Assembly: GCA_020186115.1 (NCBI GenBank)
Contig: WSYJ01000156.1
Coordinates: 1 to 64,000 of the forward strand
Reading direction: 5' to 3'
Length of the DNA: 64,000 nt
From: Histomonas meleagridis
Lineage: Eukaryota; Parabasalia; Tritrichomonadida; Dientamoebidae
Under the pieces are notes generated by a model that made no database searches, had not been told where the DNA came from, and was given only the letters and a program-made list of their open reading frames with translations. The first letter of the stretch is position 1. Each line of letters starts with the position of its first letter. Below, piece after piece: positions 26,822 to 36,448 of the stretch. The position numbers were made by a program, and so were the translations under genes.

Positions 26822-29800
26822 ATGGAAAATGATTCTTTATCTTTTAAAAATGATAAAGAAACAAAGGAAAGGATTATGAAAAAACTTAAAAATATTAACA
26901 TTACAGAAGAAGGACCAAAAGAAGAAGCATTTATAAACCCTCCTAATATTCGTGATAAAGAAATAGAAAGTATTAATTATGAAATAGAAGATTGGGTAAG
27001 AAATAATAAGTCACTTACATCATGTTCATGGGCAAAATTTATTAAGGATGTTATTGAAGTAGAAAACCCATATTTAAGTCAGATGGCTTTAAAGAAAAGC
27101 TCACAACCTAAATTTTCAAATAATATATTTGTTAAATTTTTTTCAGAGAACTGCCAATACTTAGAAATTCCAAATTTTCAAATCAACTCAAGAGAAAATT
27201 ATCTTCCTGAAAGAAATTTAATATTTTTAAATGAAAGCATTGTAAAAAAATTTGATATAAATGATAAAATAATTTCACATGCTATTTCAAGTTATTTTTT
27301 ATCTAAAAAAGATGTTTTAGTAAGACATCAAATGGAATCTATTAAAGCACCACCACTAAAAGAAGTACAATATGTTTCTATTTCATACCAAAATATTCAA
27401 ACGCCACACCCTTTCATAACGCCAATTCAAATTAGTGCTATAATTCTTAGTGATAAATCATGGATTTCTGAGGAATGGACATTTTTCCCAGAAAGTAATC
27501 TTAATTTTTATCAGAAACAAAAAATTCCTATAAATCTCAATCAAAAAGCTTCATTTGAACTTCCTGAGATGAATGACTCTAGTTATCTAATTATAATTCT
27601 TTCACATATTCTTACAGCTAATGGATCTGAAAGTCTTACTAAATATTATTTAAATGGTAAGTCAGATCATGCACAAAAAGCATTTTCTCAATCATGGCCA
27701 AAAAATACTGATATTTTTACTCCTTTTGCATGGACATTTATTGATCTTTTCGATTTAATCCTTAATGAGGTAATAACTTTTAATAATTTTTATGCAATTG
27801 ATCAATACATTACAAGTCATAATGTAAAAACATTAATTGAAAACGTAAAAAAAGAAAAACTTAAACCTAAATTTAAGATTTCTCTCACTTTTAAAATAGA
27901 AACGCGTTATGTTCAACATATTGAAGACTTAATATCTAAAAATTATCGAATTATTAATTTATTATCATTTCCATCAATGGAAATCGATGCCAATCTGCAT
28001 TTTGCACACAAAGTTCAGTTTTATTTACATTATGCTTCTTTTAGACCTCCTTTTGGAATAAAAATTAAAAATATTTATGCACAAGTATCATTAAGAGATT
28101 CAAAAACAGATCAACCATTAAATTTGTATTATTCACAAAACTTTCTAGGAAAAGACATATATGGAATTACAAAATGTCATTTAGATCAAAGAGGATTTGA
28201 TGAAGTATTTGTTTTTAGTTTACCTTATATAATGGATAGTGATTTCTATTTTATAGTAGAATTTTATAAATTTCCTATAAAACATATTACAACTAAAGAT
28301 CGTAAATTAATTGGATGGTCATATATTCCATTAACTACAAATGGAATACTTATCGAAATGGGAGAATATCAAGCTCCAATTATATATGCAAAAGAAATTG
28401 ATTTAAGTAAAATTAAAAATTTAAGATTAGATCAATCTAATTGCATAACTGTTGATATTAGATATGATTCAACTTTATTTTCATCTGATGAATTTTTTGT
28501 AAAATTTATTGAATCTAAAGGAACAGAAATTAATTTAATACCCAAAATATCGAGTTATTATATTGTTAAATCTTTATATATTATCCTTGATTTATTAATT
28601 GAATGTTTATATACAGATCAAAAAAGTACAATTTCTGGATTAGTATTTTTGTTTGAATGTTGTAAAGATTTCGTTGATATAAAACATTTTATAATTTATG
28701 CTTCTAATTTTGCTTTAAAAAATCCTGGCGAATATCATCGGCTTATAATGATAGGATGGACAGAATATATGGATTTAAAAGCTAATAATTTAGTTCGACC
28801 AGAACAAAAAATTTTGGAATTTTTATTTCTTTTGATTATTAAATCATTAAAAATGAATAATGATAGTTCATTCTCATCAATTTTTTCTAAGTTCATTTTC
28901 GTATTTTCAAAAGTTACTTGTCAAGAATTAGATCCAACAGAAACAATTGTAAAATTTTCGAATTTTATTAATGCTCTTTTTGATTCTGGTTTTTGTTGTC
29001 AAGCTATTTATGCATTAATTGTTCAAACAAATTTACTTTTATCAGAAAATTCAAATTATCTTCCAAAATTCTTGATTGAAGTTCTTAAACCAAAGTTATT
29101 TTATTGTGCATTGAAGAAAATGCCACAAATGAAATTTTTAATATGCAAATTAATAATTTTTGATCATTATGGATCAAATTTTGTATTTTCGTTGTTATTA
29201 GAGATAATATCATTATATCCTAAAGAAATTCAACATGAAATAGCATTAGAACTTTGTGAAAGTATTTGTTATTTTATACCTTTACCAAGAAATGAGTCAC
29301 AAAATGAAGTTCAAGCAGATCAATTGTTTCTTGTATATCTATTGGAAAATCTTGAATATAACAAAGAATCAGCATGGTGGTGGAGTAAAATTAATCATGA
29401 ACAATTTACACAATCAATTTTCACTTTGATTTATTCCACAAAAATAAGTTCTTTAGCTACAACTTCAAGCCTTCATTTAACTTACAAGAAAGAAATCTCA
29501 TATTCAATTCAAGTTTCAATATTAAAAATCATAAAATTTATGATGAATGATAAAAAATGTTTTGAAAGAATTATTTCTATTATTTATTGCCTTATTTCTC
29601 AATATCAAAACATTGCAATAGATTTATATAATCGATTTTTAATAATTTTAACTGAGTTAGCAACAAAAGATATTATATTCTTTTTGGATAATTGTAATCC
29701 TTCACCTCCATCTCTTTTTACATGTTTATTTAAACAAAGTAAAATTTCATCGTTTATCGCTGATTTCTTTTTGATGATTATGGCTGCAGAATATAAAGTT

Positions 29801-31357
29801 TCGAATGGATTAAAGCGTTTGTATCCTTTAATTTTTAGATCTCTTTCAAGTTTGACAAGAGATGAATTGTTTGGTATTAAATTAAAGCCATCAAATAAAG
29901 CAAAAAATTCTGTTGAAGATGTATCATTTGAAGAAATAATAAATAAAATTCGTTTACTTGGAAATATTGAGTTTCAACTAGAACAAGAAAACTTAGATAT
30001 AGATACTATAAATATGTTAAGATTAAAAAAGATTGAAATAATTAGATCATCACCAGATTCAACATTAGAAGAATTGGAAAAGTTATCAAATCAGCAAAAA
30101 GAAAATGGATATGATGCTGAATGTATTCAAACTCGTTTATTACAATTAGCAATTATTATAGAGTATTTAACTCTACAAAAAAAGATTCCTCCTGTTTTTG
30201 GTTTGAAGCATGCAGCTCATGCATTTGATCAAATATGTTCCTACTCTCAATTTGCTCTTCATGATTCGAATGAATGTTTAAGATTAAATGGATATTGTGA
30301 TAGTAAATATTTTAATATTAGATCATTAAATGCAATGCTATACGATATTACTAAAAAATGTATTTCTACAAGGCAATATGAAACTGCAAAGTTATTGATA
30401 GATATAATTTGGCCATTATATGAAATAAAACGTAGATTTTCGAATTTATTTAGATTTTTAAAATTATTAAAATCAATAAATGATATTGATATTAAAGAAA
30501 TTGGAGAAATAATGTTTGGATGTTACTTTAAAGTAACATTTTATGGTTCGATCTTTGGGAAAATGCTAGATGGTCAAACATTTATATATCATGAAAAAAA
30601 TTTAACACATCTTTATGATCTTTCTAATGAATTAATTGAAAAGAATCAAAAGGCATTCCCTAATATTCCAATTGAACTTATTAAAGAAAAAGGGGAAGTA
30701 AATAAATCAAAGCTTTCTAAAAATAAGGGATACATTCAAGTTACATATATTGAACCATATTTAACAAAAGATGAAATGAAAACAAGAAGATCACAATTTG
30801 AAAGAAGCAATTTCATTTCAAAGTTTTTTTTCGATTCTCCATTTTTAAAAGATTCCAAAAAGGTCCAAGGTGAAGTTGATGAACAATGGATTAGAAGAAC
30901 TATTTTAACTGTAAAATATCCAATGCCATATGTATCTAAAATCCAAAAGATTGAAAAACTCGAAGTTAAAGAATTTATCCCAATAAGAGTTTCATATAGA
31001 CAACTTCGTGAACAATTATCTTCTTTTGAAAAGGCAATCGAACAAGGAGATGCCTTAAAGATACAACAATTATTACATGGTACATTACTTGCACAAGTTA
31101 ATGTTGGTCCATGTAAAGTTGCTGAAGTGTTTTTAACTAATACCAAAGTTTCTAAAGATCCAACATATCAAAAATATGTTTCAAAACTTAAAATTATATT
31201 TAGTGATTTTATTCCAATAATAAAGAAAGCACTGGAAATTCATGGCGAAATGGTTCAATCTCAACATGAATTTAGACTTATGCAAGATACACTTGAAGAT
31301 GCATTTGATTCATTTAATAATGTTTTAGAAAAATACCAAATAAATAAGAAAATTTAA
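26822..31357 (+). CDS. DOCK-family guanine nucleotide exchange factor
   Basis: 1511 residues. A C2/DHR-1-like region is near 390-560 (VQFYLHYASFRPPFGIKIKN, then VSLRDS, LDQRGFDEVFVFSLPY). The DHR-2 (DOCKER) exchange domain covers about 1090-1500: CIQTRLLQLAIIIEYL, FKVTFYGSIFGKMLDGQTFI, IQVTYIEPYLTKDEM, RRSQFERSNFISKFFFDSPF, then EQWIRRTILTVKYPMPYVSK. This matches the DOCK signature FYG-FG---(D)G--FIY, TYVEPY, N---F-FETPF and RTIL-T---FPYV. DOCK proteins activate Rac or Cdc42, here plausibly the Rac encoded 2.9 kb upstream. No SH3 domain was seen, so it is closer to the DOCK-C/D (zizimin/DOCK7) type. Start at the ATG at 26822. Confidence 0.9.
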   Translation: MENDSLSFKNDKETKERIMKKLKNINITEEGPKEEAFINPPNIRDKEIESINYEIEDWVRNNKSLTSCSWAKFIKDVIEVENPYLSQMALKKSSQPKFSNNIFVKFFSENCQYLEIPNFQINSRENYLPERNLIFLNESIVKKFDINDKIISHAISSYFLSKKDVLVRHQMESIKAPPLKEVQYVSISYQNIQTPHPFITPIQISAIILSDKSWISEEWTFFPESNLNFYQKQKIPINLNQKASFELPEMNDSSYLIIILSHILTANGSESLTKYYLNGKSDHAQKAFSQSWPKNTDIFTPFAWTFIDLFDLILNEVITFNNFYAIDQYITSHNVKTLIENVKKEKLKPKFKISLTFKIETRYVQHIEDLISKNYRIINLLSFPSMEIDANLHFAHKVQFYLHYASFRPPFGIKIKNIYAQVSLRDSKTDQPLNLYYSQNFLGKDIYGITKCHLDQRGFDEVFVFSLPYIMDSDFYFIVEFYKFPIKHITTKDRKLIGWSYIPLTTNGILIEMGEYQAPIIYAKEIDLSKIKNLRLDQSNCITVDIRYDSTLFSSDEFFVKFIESKGTEINLIPKISSYYIVKSLYIILDLLIECLYTDQKSTISGLVFLFECCKDFVDIKHFIIYASNFALKNPGEYHRLIMIGWTEYMDLKANNLVRPEQKILEFLFLLIIKSLKMNNDSSFSSIFSKFIFVFSKVTCQELDPTETIVKFSNFINALFDSGFCCQAIYALIVQTNLLLSENSNYLPKFLIEVLKPKLFYCALKKMPQMKFLICKLIIFDHYGSNFVFSLLLEIISLYPKEIQHEIALELCESICYFIPLPRNESQNEVQADQLFLVYLLENLEYNKESAWWWSKINHEQFTQSIFTLIYSTKISSLATTSSLHLTYKKEISYSIQVSILKIIKFMMNDKKCFERIISIIYCLISQYQNIAIDLYNRFLIILTELATKDIIFFLDNCNPSPPSLFTCLFKQSKISSFIADFFLMIMAAEYKVSNGLKRLYPLIFRSLSSLTRDELFGIKLKPSNKAKNSVEDVSFEEIINKIRLLGNIEFQLEQENLDIDTINMLRLKKIEIIRSSPDSTLEELEKLSNQQKENGYDAECIQTRLLQLAIIIEYLTLQKKIPPVFGLKHAAHAFDQICSYSQFALHDSNECLRLNGYCDSKYFNIRSLNAMLYDITKKCISTRQYETAKLLIDIIWPLYEIKRRFSNLFRFLKLLKSINDIDIKEIGEIMFGCYFKVTFYGSIFGKMLDGQTFIYHEKNLTHLYDLSNELIEKNQKAFPNIPIELIKEKGEVNKSKLSKNKGYIQVTYIEPYLTKDEMKTRRSQFERSNFISKFFFDSPFLKDSKKVQGEVDEQWIRRTILTVKYPMPYVSKIQKIEKLEVKEFIPIRVSYRQLREQLSSFEKAIEQGDALKIQQLLHGTLLAQVNVGPCKVAEVFLTNTKVSKDPTYQKYVSKLKIIFSDFIPIIKKALEIHGEMVQSQHEFRLMQDTLEDAFDSFNNVLEKYQINKKI

Positions 31358-31471
31358 ATATAAGAAAAATAAATAATCTGCAAAAAAATAAGATTTAAAT
31401 TTGATTATTTTAGAAAAATATAAAAATAAAAATGTTTTCATATGAAAGATTTATGGATATACACGTTTAAT

Positions 31472-32612
31472 TCATTCAATTTTATCCAAATTATATTTAT
31501 TTTCATCCTCTAAACTAAATAAAATCCATTCAATAAAACAAAAAACCCCAAAAGCACCGCCTAAAACCGAACAAAGTTCAGCTAAAAACATTCTTAAAGT
31601 TTTACTTCGTTGATAAAACAAAGAAATTGGCGATATATCATATCTAAACTGTATTGATGGGAAATGTTTGTTTTCTTTTTTACAGCTTTTCATAATTTGT
31701 GATGAGTAACTGAATTTTTTGTGTTCGGGCAAAATTTGAACGACATTCAAAAAGTAGATTGTTTTCAATGCACAATTTGATGTTTGCGTTTCTTTGTGTC
31801 CATTTAAGGAACCTGTAACTCCATAACTGGGTTGGCCAAATGCAAACGAATTAATTTTGTGTGAGAAGTTGAAGTTTGATATATTGATTCCGAGTTCTTG
31901 GTATCTTTCTTTGATGTGACTATATTCATCACCGATGGAAAAGACAAGATTTCCTTTTTCTTTAAGAACTGAGACAGTTCCATGCATACGACATGATTCA
32001 TTGATCATTAATCGAATTTGTTCGCTATTGTTTTGGAAACATTGCTGAATTGAAAGAATTGGTGGAATTGGTTTCTCATATAACTTGAAATCATTCACAA
32101 CATCAGTGCAAGTGTCACAACATTTATTTTTATCCAGATAACATGGGCCACATTTGTATGATATTTTGCTCAACTTGTTATAAACATTCCCAAAAATTGG
32201 CGATTTTTCTTCATCAAATCGCTCAGTCTTGATCCATGATTTTAATGTTTCATCTTTTGTTCCAGTAAAATCAAAATTTTCGATTGAAATGAATGTACAT
32301 GGAATTCTGTAAAAGAAAATATCAAAAGATATTTCTATTTTTTGACTTCGCGAATAGTTTAATTTATTGTTTTGATTTTGCGTGAAATCGTCAAAAAAAT
32401 CTAAGTATGATTCCAAAGGAGAATGAATAAATCTGTAAAATTGTATAGCAGCTATAGTTAATAAGGAAAACAAAAATAAAGCTGTTAGAGTTTTACTGTA
32501 CGTGTTAATTTTTTTGTTTTTTAGTTGGTTTGGATGGTAACGTTCACCAATTCCATTCTTTCTTCGATAAAATATTCACATACTATATTCCAGCATGATT
32601 CATGTAAGCCAT
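31472..32612 (-). CDS. ERV41/ERV46 (ERGIC-3)-type cargo receptor, one intron
   Basis: Join of 32612-32584 and 32495-31472 on the minus strand, 350 residues. The long exon alone has no ATG at its start; removing an 88-nt intron joins MAYMNHAGIY in frame to KTLTALFLFSLL, a first membrane segment. Family marks: IEISFDIFFYRIPC, CGPCY...CCDTC with VVNDF, INSFAFGQPSYG, and the second membrane region RMFLAELCSVLGGAFGVFCF with the family's LC-IIGG-F pattern. Erv41-Erv46 complexes retrieve and load cargo in COPII/COPI vesicles between ER and Golgi. The N-terminus is shorter than in yeast. Splicing is inferred from sequence; see the intron entry. Confidence 0.88.
32496..32583 (-). other. Spliceosomal intron, 88 nt
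   Basis: Donor GTATGT immediately after exon 1 and acceptor region ATTAACACGTACAG. In T. vaginalis introns the consensus is GTAYGT at the 5' end and ACTAACACACAG at the 3' end; here branch-like TTAAC is followed by ACGTACAG. Removal restores an ATG-initiated frame whose total length (1053 nt) divides by three. It contains an in-frame TGA, so it cannot be translated through. Confidence 0.85.
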
Positions 32613-33137
32613 ATAGTATTTATTATATTTCGTTTTAATTTTTTTAATAATACAAAATGGAAAATTCATTTTTAGCAAAAAATATAAGAGTGTTTTTCTT
32701 TTCCTAATTATTCATTAAAGTGTTATTTAAATCTATATATTTAGACATCAAATTGAAATTTTATTTTTTACTTATGAAATGCTAATTTTTTATTTTCTTA
32801 GCAAAATTTTTCAACATTTTCAGAACATACTCGCTTTTCATTTATATTAAACATAAATAAAAATGTTTATTGTTATAATTATGGTATCTAAATAAAAAGA
32901 AATTTGATTGAATTACAAAAAATTCACGTCAATTACTTCTGGATGTAAGTAAATTACTGCAAAATGCAAACTTCTTTGTGGATATCAAAAAGTCGACATC
33001 CGCAATTTCAACATGCTGGACTTCCTTAAAAAAATGCAGTTCCCAATAACGCAAGCGTTTCTCTAAATCAATTGTGTGGATGTTTCATATTTTGACATGA
33101 AATAGCAATAAAGGAGGAAGTGCTCAGATAATTAATA
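32613..33137. other. Intergenic, nothing recognised
   Basis: AT-rich region holding the ERV46 promoter on the minus strand and the upstream flank of the decayed uL6 gene on the plus strand. No gene or repeat seen. Confidence 0.4.
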
Positions 33138-33565
33138 ATGGTCGAAAATTGCGTAAAACTTAGCATTGAAGAAGAAATCGAAATTCCAGAAGGCATTAGC
33201 AAGCGCTTGCTCATCGTTTATAAATTTGATATGTGAGAGTCGAGAGATTGTTACCAATTCAAAGTTGCATAAGACTTGTATACAATGGCCGCCTTCATCG
33301 CTATGGGACTTTCACCTTCCAAAATCAATGTGATCACATAACAATGGTTTGGAACAAACACAAAATGAAACGGAACAGGAAGAAAAAGAACTTATAATTG
33401 CATGTTAAACTCATAAAATAGATTGATAACGGAACCTTAAACGAATTAATCTATGAACTTGCATCTTTGCGAAACATTTCACTAATTTTTATAACTCTTT
33501 GAGAAAAAATAGTTAATTCAATGGAAAATTGACTTTATTGATGGTTTCCCCTTAAGTATGAATTT
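33138..33565 (+). pseudogene. Decayed 60S ribosomal protein uL6 (RPL9) gene
   Basis: An ATG at 33138 opens VENCVKLSIEEEIEIPEGI, like the uL6 start with its EEIEIPEGV-type strand, and stops at codon 33. Read across frames, homologous pieces continue in order: SREIVTNSKLHKT near 33240 (family: SRIVTVKG..GTLT), FIAMGLSPSKINVIT near 33294, QWFGTNT after an in-frame stop near 33343 (family: KWFGT), a SHI-NMI-like piece near 33410 and YELASLRNIS near 33450 (family: YKLR-VYAHFPI). Multiple stops and shifts make a functional product impossible. Functional uL6 must be elsewhere in the genome. Confidence 0.6.
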
Positions 33566-33942
33566 TCGAAATTTTCACATTTTTGAGTCAATGTGATAAA
33601 ATTATAGTGAATGGAGATAGCTAAGTTGTTGCTTGAGTTCCTTCTCATTGCATAAGGAAGTATTTAATTGAAAGAGAAAACTGCAAATTGGTTGTAAAAA
33701 ATAAGCAGCACTTCCCTATCGGTTTTAAATAGAATCATGTTCAAAAAGTGAAACCGATACTATCGATTTTTTCACCAGTCCATCGTCTGTAAAAATGGTG
33801 ATGAGGCCTCATTGCAATCTGACAAATATCGGCGTACTACTATTTTGAGATGCGTTTTCACATTTTTGTGTGCGTTATAAAAAAATGACAACGGCACTTG
33901 TAAGTTCTGAAACAACTTCCATACATATAGCAATCAAAAAAA
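33566..33942. other. Intergenic, possibly more uL6 debris
   Basis: The following 300 bases may hold further C-terminal uL6 remains but I cannot align them with any confidence. ATGACAACGG occurs 55 bases before the carrier gene. Confidence 0.3.
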
Positions 33943-34947
33943 ATGGTTGACTATGGAAATGTTATTCAAATAGGTGGATCTATCATCTTGACTATTGCTG
34001 TTGGATTTGTTACTTGCAAACTCAAATTATTTCCAATTGAATCCATCAGTGTTCTCAATCATTACTTGGGAAAAATGTGTTTTTTGCCACTTATGGCGAA
34101 ATCCTTATGGCAGAAAGACTTAGCTCACATGAGTATCATGCCTTTTGTTGTTGGAACATGTGCAAATGTTACACTACATGTTCTTATAGCAATAATTTTC
34201 TTTCTCCCATTTAAAGATAGATTTAGGGTCTACCTTTCGACAATTCTTCCAACTGTTTATGTCAATTATTTAATTGTTGGTTTTCCAATCTTCAATGCAA
34301 TATGGCCAGAAAATGAAAATTTCATGATATCTGTATTGGCGCTTAGCAATGATCCGATTTGCATCACCATTTTTCTTCTTTTATATAATATCTATAAAAT
34401 CCGAAAAGCAAATCAAGAACATCGTTTAACAGGCGAGCCCGAAGAGAAATTCTCGCCGATGGTAATTCTCCATATTTTAAAGCGACTCATCACCAATCCA
34501 TTAATTATAGGAATAATTATTGGATTTGTCTATGCCGCTTGTCGGTTCAAAGCATGTCCATTTTTAGACAAAGCGTTCACTTTATTACAAAGTTGTGTTT
34601 TAGCTTTATGTTTATTTTGTGTTGGCGGCTTTTTGTCACAACATTCTTTGATATCATGTAATTGGATACATTTTATAATATGTGCATTATGTAGACATAT
34701 AGTTTTTCCTATTTTAATTGGTTTATATTGTCTTGCATTCCATGTATCTAATCGGCTATCAAGACAATGTATAATCATTTCTTGTTTACCTTCGGCTTCT
34801 GTGAGTTTTATTTTGGAATCTGAGTTCGATTTAAGTCCTGGTTTAGCTTCAACTATGATATTTTGGACAACAATACTTTGTATACCATTCCAAATGTTAT
34901 GGTTGTTCGTAATGGACAAGCTAAATATTTTCCCTGATAATACTTGA
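33943..34947 (+). CDS. Auxin-efflux-carrier-family membrane transporter
   Basis: 334 residues, about ten hydrophobic segments split into two halves by a charged loop (about 146-180: YKIRKANQEHRLTGEPEEKF), as in the AEC/PIN-like family. Family marks are GFVTCKLKLFPIESISVLNH with the N-terminal helix, FLPLMAKSLW, LSNDPICITIF and NPLIIGIIIGF at the start of the second half, then SASVSFILESEFDLSPGLAS (bacterial and plant members read P-A-S-...A--FG--). Members export organic anions such as malate or auxin-like compounds. Substrate unknown. No signal peptide beyond the first membrane helix. Related trichomonad proteins exist as a small family. Confidence 0.85.
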   Translation: MVDYGNVIQIGGSIILTIAVGFVTCKLKLFPIESISVLNHYLGKMCFLPLMAKSLWQKDLAHMSIMPFVVGTCANVTLHVLIAIIFFLPFKDRFRVYLSTILPTVYVNYLIVGFPIFNAIWPENENFMISVLALSNDPICITIFLLLYNIYKIRKANQEHRLTGEPEEKFSPMVILHILKRLITNPLIIGIIIGFVYAACRFKACPFLDKAFTLLQSCVLALCLFCVGGFLSQHSLISCNWIHFIICALCRHIVFPILIGLYCLAFHVSNRLSRQCIIISCLPSASVSFILESEFDLSPGLASTMIFWTTILCIPFQMLWLFVMDKLNIFPDNT

Positions 34948-35244
34948 TATAAAAAATAGATTTTGTATTTGTTTATTTTATTGTTAAAAATTAAAATACA
35001 TTTTATGTCTATCTTTGTTAGTTTTTCTGAAATTAAAAATTCAAAAGGGATTGTAAACATCTTTAAATATCAGTTTATATTGAGGAGGTTAGATTTGATA
35101 TGAAGATTTCACGTTGGAATCAAAACATATGAAATTTCATACAAACTTAAAAATCTTCAAATTGTTCATTTGGAGAAATAGACAAACGTGCGAATAACCG
35201 CTGGCTTTCTGTGATGATGGAGGTTATGGCTGACCTTAGTCGAC
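34948..35244. other. Intergenic with uS4 promoter
   Basis: AT-rich 3' flank of the carrier gene, then the uS4 upstream region. An ATG at 35226 lies out of the frame of uS4. Confidence 0.4.
35193..35204 (+). promoter_or_regulatory. AACCGCTGG promoter-like element of uS4
   Basis: AATAACCGCTGG about 40 bases before the ATG shares AACCGCT with the enolase and C2 upstream regions. Confidence 0.35.
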
Positions 35245-35817
35245 ATGACGAGTCATAACTTCGGTCGTACATTCAAGAAGCCAATGCGTCCATACGAAAA
35301 AGAACGTATTCACCGCGAACTTAAGGTTGTCGGTGAGTACGGTCTTAAGAACAAACGTGAACTTTGGAGAGTAAATTATACTCTTGCTAAAATCCGAAAA
35401 GCTGCACGTAACCTTCTCATGCTTCCAGAAAACGACACAAAGCGTATCTTTGAAGGTGCCGCTCTCCTTCGTCGTTTGACACGCCTTGGTGTTCTTGATG
35501 AAACAAAACAAAAGCTCGATTATGTACTTTCACTCACACCAAATGATCTCCTTGATCGCCGTCTTCAAACTCAAGTACACAAAGCAGCTCTTGCTAAATC
35601 AATTCATCATGCACGTACACTCATCAACCATCGTCACATTGCAGTTGAAAACCAACTCGTTAACCAACCACAGTTCCTTGTTTGGAAAGAATCAGAACGT
35701 AATATTCGTTATGCTGACAATTCTGTTATGACAACAGAAAAGGCCGGCCGTAAGAGAAGAATGAGGGCTAAGGACGCTGCAAAGAAGCAAGGAAAGGGCG
35801 ATGACTTCTCAGAGTAA
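35245..35817 (+). CDS. RPS9: 40S ribosomal protein uS4 (S9)
   Basis: 190 residues, normal length. Near-complete conservation with eukaryotic S9: [111 protein letters not shown] and [17 protein letters not shown]. Basic tail with KKQGKGDD. It is a primary rRNA binder in the small-subunit body and helps decoding accuracy. Codon use is noticeably richer in C-ending codons than neighbours, as expected for a highly expressed gene. Confidence 0.98.
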   Translation: MTSHNFGRTFKKPMRPYEKERIHRELKVVGEYGLKNKRELWRVNYTLAKIRKAARNLLMLPENDTKRIFEGAALLRRLTRLGVLDETKQKLDYVLSLTPNDLLDRRLQTQVHKAALAKSIHHARTLINHRHIAVENQLVNQPQFLVWKESERNIRYADNSVMTTEKAGRKRRMRAKDAAKKQGKGDDFSE

Positions 35818-35887
35818 AGGAATATAACTTCATTAATCATTTATTAATTTTGATATCAAATAAATAATCCTTCTATCTCTGCAAATC

Positions 35888-36448
35888 CTATAGATCGCTC
35901 GGGCCATCAATGTTATGAAGATCGCTACTGAATGATGTTTGGTTAATTACGGTGTTTAATTCTAATCCGTTTTGATTGGAAATTTGATTTCGTAAACCAG
36001 AATACCATCTGTTTTTCACGGCACTTGAACTACGACCAGGAAGTTTCTTTGCTATTAGAGACCATCTATTCCCAATTTCTTTTTGAGATTGTATTATTAC
36101 TTGGTCTTCCCATGGCTCAAATAAGTCACGACGAATTCCTGGTTTAAGCCTATTTTCCCACCGTTCACGGCATTGCTTTGATGTTCTGGTTGGAACAAAC
36201 TTTGCAATATCTGTCCATTTTTTTGGGCCGAGTTGAGAAACGGCTGAAACTAACTTTTCATCCTCTTGTTGTGTCCATGCACCCCTGGAAATAGGTGTAT
36301 TATCTTTTGGATTCTGCTGAATTTTTAGAAAAAAATTGACCAAATCTTGTGCATGAGTTGATATATCATTTTGTCCGAACATGGGGTCGTTTAAAGTTTG
36401 TGGTTGTTGTGTATGTGGAGGAGAATTTGGATCGAAATCTCCAATCAT
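35888..36448 (-). CDS. R2R3 Myb DNA-binding protein
   Basis: 186 residues. R2 at about 58-108 (RGAWTQQEDEKLVSAVSQLG, KKWTDIAKFV, TSKQCRERWENRLKP) and R3 at about 111-160 (PWEDQVIIQSQKEIGNRWSL, IAKKLPGRSSSAVKNRWY). Both recognition helices keep canonical K-Q-C-R-E-R-W and V-K-N-R-W residues. The N-terminal 50 residues are Pro/Gln/Asn-rich. Nuclear transcription factor by family. The chosen ATG is at 36448; the frame remains open upstream without another ATG, and CATTTCAG just before it could be an acceptor site, so an extra 5' exon cannot be excluded. Confidence 0.9.
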   Translation of the reverse strand: MIGDFDPNSPPHTQQPQTLNDPMFGQNDISTHAQDLVNFFLKIQQNPKDNTPISRGAWTQQEDEKLVSAVSQLGPKKWTDIAKFVPTRTSKQCRERWENRLKPGIRRDLFEPWEDQVIIQSQKEIGNRWSLIAKKLPGRSSSAVKNRWYSGLRNQISNQNGLELNTVINQTSFSSDLHNIDGPSDL

